Source: Guillardia theta CCMP2712
Lineage: Eukaryota > Cryptophyceae > Pyrenomonadales > Geminigeraceae
Direction: 5' to 3'
Length of the DNA: 64,000 nucleotides
NCBI RefSeq assembly: GCF_000315625.1
Contig: NW_005434573.1
Location: forward strand, 150,593 to 214,592
Of the stretch, positions 56,701 through 64,000 are shown in pieces. A program made the position numbers and the translations under genes. Each line of letters starts with the position of its first letter. The first letter of the stretch is position 1. The notes beneath the pieces are model-generated. The model had not been told where the DNA came from. It was given only the letters and a program-made list of their open reading frames with translations, and did not search any database.

Positions 56701-59700
56701 CGACATCGGAGAAGGTGAAAGCTTCCCGCTCGTACAGGCCGTACGCTCCCATGAGCAGTTCCTCCTCCTGCAGATACTGCTCGTTGAAGTCGAGGCTGAA
56801 GAACTCGATGCTCGTCTCGCAGTCGTTGTACACCCTCACCCTCTTCTCCGTCTCCATCACATGTGGATGGATCGGCTCAAGGTCGAGCGACGGAGGGTCG
56901 AAGCGGAGCCGCAGGCTGTCGCTCTGACCCAGGAGGCGGATTACGTGCTTGTTGGGGTTCTGCGCGACCTTGAGGGGAATCCTCGCGGAGTAGGAGCGAG
57001 CGACGCGAGGGTGGAACACTACCTCAACGTTGCACGCCTCCCCGGGCGACAGCACCCCCTTGCTCGGTACAACCGTGAACTCCTGCGTGGGCTTGCTCGA
57101 CCCTCCCTGCTCGGCCAGCATGGCTTGACCGAAGGACCAGGCGGCAGGAATCTCGCGAACGTTCTTGAGCTGAAGAGTGACGTGGCGGCTGTGGCCGAGG
57201 AAGACGTTGCCGAACTTGAGGGAGTCCGAGGAGATGTGGACATCAGGGAGGGTCACGTTGGCCCGGAGGAGGATGGTGACCTTGGGTCCTGACTTGACGG
57301 CGACCGGGACGGCGAGGGAGATGAGGCCGGTGGTCATGCCGGGCCTCGCGGAGTTGAAAGTGACGGAGAAGTCGACGGACTCGAAGTCTGGAGCCCCGGG
57401 GAGGCGGTTGACCTTCTCGGGCTCGACGTGGAAGCCGAACTGAGTCATGGCGGAGCGAACGGACTTGGGGAACTCAAAGGAGACGAAGCAGAAGCCAACG
57501 TTGGTCACCCGGAAGTTCCGCTGCAGCTGCTGCCCGAGGATGACGTTGCCGAAGTCGCACAGGTACTCCGTTAGAGTGAAGTCCTGCGTGACTAGCAGCG
57601 AGCTGTCTCCGCTCGTCTCCTTGCCTGGGCCTGGGGGGGCAGAGGGGCCCGTGGCCGAGGAGGAGCGCATCAGGTCCGAGTCGCCCTGCGAGAGCGACTC
57701 TTTCACGCTGCCCTGAGCGTCTCTTCCTTCCTCCTGCTGCTGCTGGTCACTGAAGACCCTGCGCACCCGCCTGTTCTCGAGCTCTTCCTCCTTCTCAGCC
57801 ACGACCTGCATGATACACTCACGCATGTGGAGGCAGTCAGCTTCGGACTGCAGCTGTCGGATGAAGGGGTTGGTTGCCAGGAAGGTCTCCATCGACATGG
57901 TCAATGGGCGTGAGACGCTCGTCTTCGATCGCGCGCCCATCGCATTGCCCTCGCTCATCTCCATCGTGTCGCTCGTCCCTACGCGCGTGACGTCTGCGGC
58001 GCCTCCCTCTGTCCTGCTCGTGTCGAGGCTCTCGAGCATCGAGGTACCCAGCAGCTTCTCAGCTTCCAGTAGCAGACGTGCGAACTTGTCGGCGTCTTGG
58101 CGGGGGAGGCTGAGGAGAACCTGGGGAAAGATGCCCTTGCCTGTGACGATGACGAGCTGAGGCTCGAAGTGCGCGATCTCGATGCTGAACGAGGACGTGA
58201 TGACCGTCGGCACCCCCGGCGTGATCTCCAGCTGCACCTTCACCCTGTCCGACGGCTGCACGACGCCGCTCGAGGGCGTCGCCTTGATGCGGGTGGGAGG
58301 GGCGACCTGGTCGGAGCGGACCAAGAAGTCGAACTTGACCTTGCCGGTGTTGAAGATGGTGACTTCCTCTACCGCAGGCTTGTCGTAGATTGTGTTGCCG
58401 AACTCAAGGATCGTCTTGTCAAGCTTGTACTGGATCGACGAGGCCTCGCCCTCCAGCTTCAGCTCATACTCCGGGCCCCCCTGTACCTCACACACAGCGA
58501 GCGCCTTGTACTTGTGGTTGGCATGCCCGAAGAAGATGAACTCGATGTCTTCCGACTGGCCGGCGCGGAGGAAGCTGCGGATGGGAATGATGTCGAAGAT
58601 GGCGTTGACGGGCAGGGGGCTTTCTTTCTGCGAGACCGTCATCACTGTGTTGGAGCTCCCTGGCCGCTTCTTGGGGTCGTTGATGTCGGAGACGAGGAAT
58701 GACCAGCAGAACTTGGCGTCTATGAGCGACGTGTTGGAGCATCGCACCTTGACGCGCTTGGACGTGTCGTTTAGGATCGCGCCAAACTTGATCTCCGTCT
58801 TGTCGAACTTGATGTTCGGGAAATTGATCGAGCCCACCAGCTCCACCACTCCCTTCTTCGGGTGCTGCCCCGCGCTCGCGTGCTCGCTCTTGGGGTTCAC
58901 GTTGGGCCCCATGTTGAAGGAGACGGCAATGGTCTGCTTCACTACCTCGGAGAGGCGGTCGCCCTTGTAGGAGGGGTCGAAGTTGACGAGGACGGGAGCT
59001 GACTGGCCGGGCTGGAGGTCAAGGTCCGAGGGCTCGATAAAGAAGGGGAGGCCGGAGCACTTGAGAGAGCACTCGAGAGGAAGACTGCAGACGTTGGTGA
59101 TGGTCACGGATTGCGAGAGGTCTGAGCCTGCGGGGGTGTCGGGGGAGTAGAAGAAGTCGAAGGAGAGGGAGGGCTGGGAGAAGTCGCAGGCGGGGTCAAT
59201 GAAGTCAGTGGTGACGGTCAAGACGATGATGTCGCGTTGCTCCTTCTCCATCTTGCTCTTGCAGCTCAGCTTCTCCGTCACTCGCCCTGCTTTCTTGCTC
59301 ATCCCGATGATCTCCACCAGGGCGCTCGCCCCGGGCTCGAGCATGTAGGGCTCTCGGAGCCCGTTGATCTCCGCGTGGAAGAACTCTGGCACCGACAGCT
59401 CAGCGTCGTCCTTCTTCTTTCCCTTCTTGTTTGCATCGTTCTCCGCGTTCAGCGCCTTCAGCTTCGTCAGCGTCTCGTGGGCGCTCAGGTTGTACCATGA
59501 CAGCGTCTGAGGTTTCGGCCCGTCGTTGGTGATCATGAAGGAGCGGCAGCAGGGTCGGCACGTGAACTGCTTGCCCATGTCGACCTCCGGCTGCTTCCCG
59601 AGCTCCAGCTCCTTCGCCCGGATGGTCGTCCCGATCCCCCTGGCTAGCAGCGGTACTTTGATTTCGCCTCCCTCCTTGACCACCAGGCACAGCTCGTCCT

Positions 59701-62170
59701 TCATGTGCTGCGTGTCGTCGAGGTTCGCTACCACCTTGATCGTTGTCGCCTCGCCGGGGCTGAGGGTGGCGGACGAGGCATCGACGCGGAAGCGACTGTT
59801 CCTCTTCATCACCAGCGCCCTGAACTCTGCGGGCACCAGCGAGTCATTCTTGACCTTCACCGTCTTCTCCGAGTCCTTGAGCACGTCGATGTCGCCCCAG
59901 TTCAGCTTCGTGGGCGTCAGCGTGAGCCGCGGGCCGATGCCCCTGGCGATGCACTGAACCTCGAGGGGGTGCTCCTCCTTCCCGACAACGACGAAGAACA
60001 TGGGCAGCTGAACCTTGTCGAGCCTCTCGGTGGTGAAGGAGACGGTGAGGACTCGCTGGCTGTAGGGTTCGATGGTCCCCTTGCTGTAGTCAAGCTCGTA
60101 GCGAGCAACGCACTTGGAGATCTCGTCCTGCTGCTGCAGCTCGAATTTGGCGGGGAGGTCGGAGTGGTTGACGAATTCGATCATCTTCTTGTAGGGGTAG
60201 CGCAGGAAGCATTCGCCGAAGTCAAGCTCTGCGTTGGAAACCGTGACGTCGGGGACGATCGAGAGACCTTTGAGCTTGATCGCCGCGAGCTCCTCTCCCA
60301 CTCCCTCGATGTCCACCACCAGGTCCAGGTTGTAGTCTCGAGCCCCCAGAGGCATGAGGTCCACCTGGATCTTCTGCTTCCCGTGCGGGAGGATGGTGCC
60401 TGTCTCGGGTATCATCTCAAACTCGCGCTTGAGGAGGGTTCCGTCCCCAGGGACTCGCACGAGGAAGTTGAAGGGGATGTCGGAGGTGTTGAAGAGGTGG
60501 AAGCTCCTCGAGGTCACGAAGGCGACTGAGCAGCGGCTGAAGTTCAGCAGCTCCTCGTCCACGTGGAACGTCGGCCCGATAACTTTGCCGCGCATGGAGA
60601 GATGGAGGGGGAGGGGGGTGCCATAGAGCGACCAGCTGAAGTCTTCGCTGAACTCTCCCAGGATGTCCGAGGAGAAGAGAACCCTGATCTCCGCCTTCTG
60701 CCCGACGCCCAGGACGCCCTTGGAGGGCTCGAAGGTGAACTTAGAGCCGAAGACGGAGTCGCAGGGAAGGAGCTCGAAGTAAGCCTCGATCTCCCCCTGG
60801 TTCACAAGCTGGAGGTCGTACTCGCTGACCGAGTTGATGAACACCTCCCCGATGTCCATCACGTTGTAGGAGAGGCTGACCTTGGGCCCGATGCCTCTTC
60901 CTTGAAACTGAATCTGCAGGCGATTCTCTTTCCCCGCGATGTCGCAGAAGGCGACGGAAGAGACCTCAGTCGCTGAGGAGGGCGTGAACGTAACGGTACA
61001 CTCGAGCTCTGAGTTTGCCCAGACCTTGCCATGCAGCGGCTCGATGGCGAACGAGTCGTCTTCGAACAACATCCTCTTGTTGTCCAGGACCGCTGAGTCC
61101 GTGCTCAAGTCTCCCACTGTCCATCCGTTCTCCTCGTGGTGCCTCGCCTTTGCCTCCTCGTACGCACTCGCAAACCGTTTGAAGCAGAACTCAACCGTCT
61201 CGTCACTCCGGTTGAGAATCCTGAACTTCTTCTGCGAGAAGAGGGAGACGTAGGTCGGGGCCATCAGCACCGCGTGCGAGTCAAGCCGCACGGCGATCTC
61301 CTCCGCCTCCGCTCGAGCACGAATCAGCACAGTCTCCCCGCTAGTATACCTCACGTGAATTTCACCATGAACGTCTCCGTTCCTCGTCGGCGTGACGAAG
61401 AACGTGATCTGCAGGCTCTGACCCGCGTCCACGATCGCTTGAGGAGGCTCGGCTCGAAAGGGCTCTGAGCAGGAGAGGGAGAAGGTGCATGAAACCTCCC
61501 CTATGTTGCGCACTAGGATAGTCTTGCTCCCTTCTGCCTTGACTGGAACTCCCTCGAAGACGATCTCGTCAGGAAAGTCTAGCCAGCCGCGCATGCCGTA
61601 CGCCCTCACAGGGATGACGAACTTCTCACGCTCAGTGCAGCAGACGAGGTCGCAGAAGTAGTCGATTCTCTCTTCTGGGGTGAAGACCAATGTGTATTGC
61701 ACATCCATGCCTGGAGCTATCTTGCTGGCAGCAAGCTTGTCGGAGAGTTCGACGTCGAAGAAGTGACTCTCAGGGCGAAGGATCTTCACTCTCCTCGCAA
61801 CGTCGTCGTTGTTTCTGAGGCTGATGGATACCTTGATGACGTCCAGCGCCTCAAACTGGCGGATAACAACTGATGAGGGAGACGCTTGGAAGATTGGCTC
61901 GTCCACGGGGACGATGGATTTGACTTGATGGGTGTAGTCAGACATGTTGAGCAGCTCTATGATGGGAGGAACGTCAGTCTTCCCGCTAATCGCCACTGAG
62001 TTCATCTGCATCAGTTGACTTGTGGTCATGATGCCCTCTTGTGCCAACTCTCCTGACATGCCGCCTGTGCGGGTCTTGGCATACTTTCCGCCAGGGTTCG
62101 AGGGAACAGTCACTACATTCTTACTGTCAAGCGTTCCGCCCAGTGAAACCTTTGATTGCTTTCGAGACAT
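47768..62170 (-). CDS. HYDIN: HYDIN, ciliary central-apparatus protein
   Basis: Five exons in phase 0, each divisible by three, give 4,669 aa: 62170-56480, 56331-52255, 52169-52029, 51980-49593, 49480-47768. Introns are 148, 85, 48 and 112 nt. The protein is a chain of immunoglobulin-like ASH/MSP domains with recurring signatures such as LDFGECFL, PSKGVLGVGQKAEIRVLF, LKFGNVFLGHSRHVTLQL and IDFGEVHVNDWRK. Between the first and second exons lies an adenylate-kinase-like segment (KRSLFAVFGHPLASPSAFAR). HYDIN is a giant protein of the C2b projection of the flagellar central pair; its loss stops normal ciliary beating. Vertebrate HYDIN is about 5,100 aa, so this copy is near full length. It begins MSRKQSKVSLGGTLDSKN and ends VYYLKSA. 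Third codon positions are strongly G/C, which creates long antisense frames. Confidence 0.95.
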
Positions 62171-62589
62171 TGCTCTGGCGAGGAAGGACAGGAAACGATG
62201 TGTAGCTCAACGGTTGGAAGAAAGAACCAAGAGCTTACGTGGTTGTGAGCTGCTTCCTTGGAATATGCAACGAAGTAGACGAGGAGAGAGCAGCTGGACG
62301 AAGAGGTCAGTCCAGCAAGCAGATGTCAAGTGAGAAGGGACAGGCTGGCGTGAATTGTTTTTGATGTGCACGGGACGAGTGAGTGACGATGAGAGGAGGC
62401 AGGCAATGAAGGAGGATCGGGGAACGAGAAGGCAGCAGGTCCAGGAGGTGAGAGGAAGATGAACTCAGCATGCGACCAACAGCAGCATGTGCGACATGCC
62501 TCACCTCTCCACTTCTCCCCTCGCGCCATCGCCTTCCGTTGGACTTGCAGTAACTGCCAACGTAACGCCAATACTAGTCACTGAGTGGC
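62171..62589. other. HYDIN 5' flank
   Basis: About 400 bp of ordinary composition upstream of the HYDIN start; it should contain its promoter and 5' UTR. I see no TATA box or other defined motif that I could support, and no gene. Confidence 0.45.
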
Positions 62590-62725
62590 AATGACCGGGC
62601 CGGGGCCCGGCCGGGCCCCGCGGCAGGCCGGTCGGAGGCCGCGCCCGGCCGCGCACTGCCGCACCGCCGGGCACGGCCCAGTCAGCGGCTCGGACTCGGA
62701 GGGGCCGCGGGGCATATCATCGCAA
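62590..62725. repeat. GC-rich low-entropy island
   Basis: A short island (GACCGGGCCGGGGCCCGGCC and similar), followed by less extreme DNA. It marks the edge of a repeat-rich block that reaches the end of the window. Confidence 0.65.
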
Positions 62726-62859
62726 CGTACAACACTATCCAATGCACACCCACAGGGCCACCCGGCCGCCGTCACAGACAAGCAGGGAGAGTCAAGCAAC
62801 AGTCACAGTGCCGCTAGGAGGGGTAACGGTTGAAGCAGCAGGGGGTGAGTTTTACTCGC

Positions 62860-63850
62860 ACAAGGTAAAAAGTGCGAGTCAAGCAAAACAAACGGCAGCA
62901 GGAGGGGACTGCGTCCGAGATGAATCCCGGGCCCTTAGACACGACACGATACCCGGAGGCATCCGGCAGACAGGCTCGGAGCACTGTCAGACGAGACCGT
63001 ACGTCCGCTCAGTGACGGTGCCACCGCCGCAAAGCTGGCGGCCGCGGACGGAGAAAGGGCAGCCGCCGACAAGGAGCCCGGGCGCTGCCCGGGGGTCCGC
63101 TCGAGCCTGTAACCGTGGACGCATCCAGTCCTCCAGGAGTCATGGTTACTTTTGGTCTTGTTTGTTTTTTGTGCCACCGTTTTTGTGCAGCTTAGCTTGT
63201 TCCTGCTGCCACAAAGCTGGCGGCCGCGGACGGAGAAAGGGCAGCCGCCGACAAGGAGCCGGCGTCTGCCCGGGGGTCCCGGCCCCCGGCCGCCTGGGGC
63301 GGCAGCCTGAGCGGACGGAGGGAGGCTGGACACAGGAACACGGTACCGCTCGAGGTAGTCCTCCTCCGAGGCTAGCCTCCGAGTCAGCGGTAGCCGAGAC
63401 CAACACCGCCCGTGACGGCGGCGACGCCGCGGCAATGCGGCCAAGGACCGGCGGGACCCGACCGATGCCGGGGAGGAAGCAGGCGAGCTCGGACCAGCAG
63501 CAAGCACCCCAGTGGTGTCGAGCTTTCCGGAGGCATCCGCGCGTGACGTCACAGTGAGGGACGGAGACGCCTCGCGAAGGCTCCTCCTCGGGCGACTGGA
63601 CAAAGTCCGAGGAGGAGCTGTCCTCTGGCTCGAGAAGTGCCCGGCATCGCCAGACCCGGCATCGCCAGCCGTGTTGCCAACCCCACAGTGCTGGTGAGTT
63701 TGGATGCAAAGAACGCCTTCAACTCCCTCGACCGCCAGGCTCTCTTCGATGCAATCGAGGGACGTGCAAGTCGCGACTACTTTGATCTAATAGGATTTAC
63801 TGGCAGAAGGTAAAAAGTGCCTCAAGCAAAACAAAGCAGGAACAAGCTAA
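62860..63850. repeat. Nested direct and inverted repeats around a retroelement fragment
   Basis: A ~70-bp segment occurs at about 63028-63095 and 63213-63282: AAAGCTGGCGGCCGCGGACG, then GAGAAAGGGCAGCCGCCGAC, then AAGGAGCC. GTAAAAAGTGC followed by TCAAGCAAAACAAA occurs at 62865 and again at 63810. TTAGCTTGTTCCTGC at 63191 is the inverse of GCAGGAACAAGCTAA at 63837. The pattern suggests repeated insertions and internal duplications in a retroelement-rich block. Confidence 0.75.
63640..63811 (+). pseudogene. Reverse transcriptase fragment (retrotransposon remnant)
   Basis: The frame reads RVANPTVLVSLDAKNAFNSL, then DRQALFDAIEGRASRDYFD, then a TAA at 63809-63811. LVSLDAKNAFNSLDR matches motif A of retroelement reverse transcriptases (catalytic Asp inside a x-x-D-x-x-NAFN context), as in non-LTR elements. 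No finger region upstream and no FADD/YxDD motif is seen before the stop. The frame is closed about 110 bp beyond motif A by repeat-derived sequence (GTAAAAAGTGC). The element is broken, or interrupted by a later insertion, and may continue beyond the window end. Confidence 0.65.
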
Positions 63851-64000
63851 ACCGGCATGTACACAGTTTGATGGGAGCATCACTGAAGGCGCAAGCTTGC
63901 CCTCTTGCGAGCATCTCCGTTTGTTCGCCTCCTACCTCTCCAGCTACTATGGAGACTCTGCTGACCTTCGACTCTTTCACAAAAGTCAGTCAGCCTCCGT

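Overview
The window is nuclear DNA of a unicellular, motile eukaryote. Almost every gene is split by GT-AG introns that keep the reading frame when removed, and most introns are only about 40-57 nt long. A complete HYDIN gene (central-pair protein of motile cilia) shows the organism builds 9+2 flagella. A Polycomb-type RAWUL protein, a PP4 regulatory subunit, a plant PRS3/4-type PRPP synthetase and an HLH-PAS-like protein also fit a protist. My best guess is a flagellated alga, perhaps a cryptophyte such as Guillardia. That is inference from intron size, gene style and the GC-rich intergenic islands; no plastid or ribosomal marker is present to prove it. There is one 100-N assembly gap (10906-11005).

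Layout. 1.6-4.1 kb: ten-exon RAWUL-domain gene (-). 6.7-9.8 kb: HEAT-repeat PPP4R1-like gene (-). 12.1-13.6 kb: Cdc7-like kinase with a 72-bp tandem repeat and a missing catalytic core (-). 13.6-14.65 kb: direct repeats flanking a GC-rich segment. 14.8-15.4 and 18.3-19.1 kb: two small unknown genes (+). 19.7-22.1 kb: coiled-coil protein (+). 23.4-25.1 kb: armadillo-like protein (-). 27.1-29.2 kb: PRPP synthetase (-). 29.8-34.0 kb: four-domain carboxylate reductase A-T-R-SDR (-). 34.8-36.7 kb: the largest GC-rich island. 37.3-39.2 kb: HLH-PAS-like protein (+). 39.4-40.5 kb: membrane-anchored unknown (-). 41.3-43.1 kb: Rtt106-like histone chaperone (-). 43.3-44.6 kb: T1/BTB protein (+). 44.7-46.5 kb: SLC25 carrier with a signal-peptide-like leader (-). 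47.8-62.2 kb: HYDIN (-). 62.6-64 kb: GC-rich repeats and a reverse-transcriptase fragment (+).

The genes do not form one pathway. Themes are chromatin (RAWUL, Rtt106-like), signalling (PP4 subunit, Cdc7-like kinase), one-carbon or nucleotide metabolism (PRPP synthetase, SAM-carrier-like protein, possible glycine-betaine reductase) and the flagellum (HYDIN). Intergenic DNA is dominated by two unusual sequence types: short G-rich TACCCC/GGGGTA clusters, and very GC-rich low-entropy islands built from a small set of palindromic words.

Exon boundaries were assigned by eye from GT-AG signals, frame continuity and recognisable motifs. No search or alignment was run.
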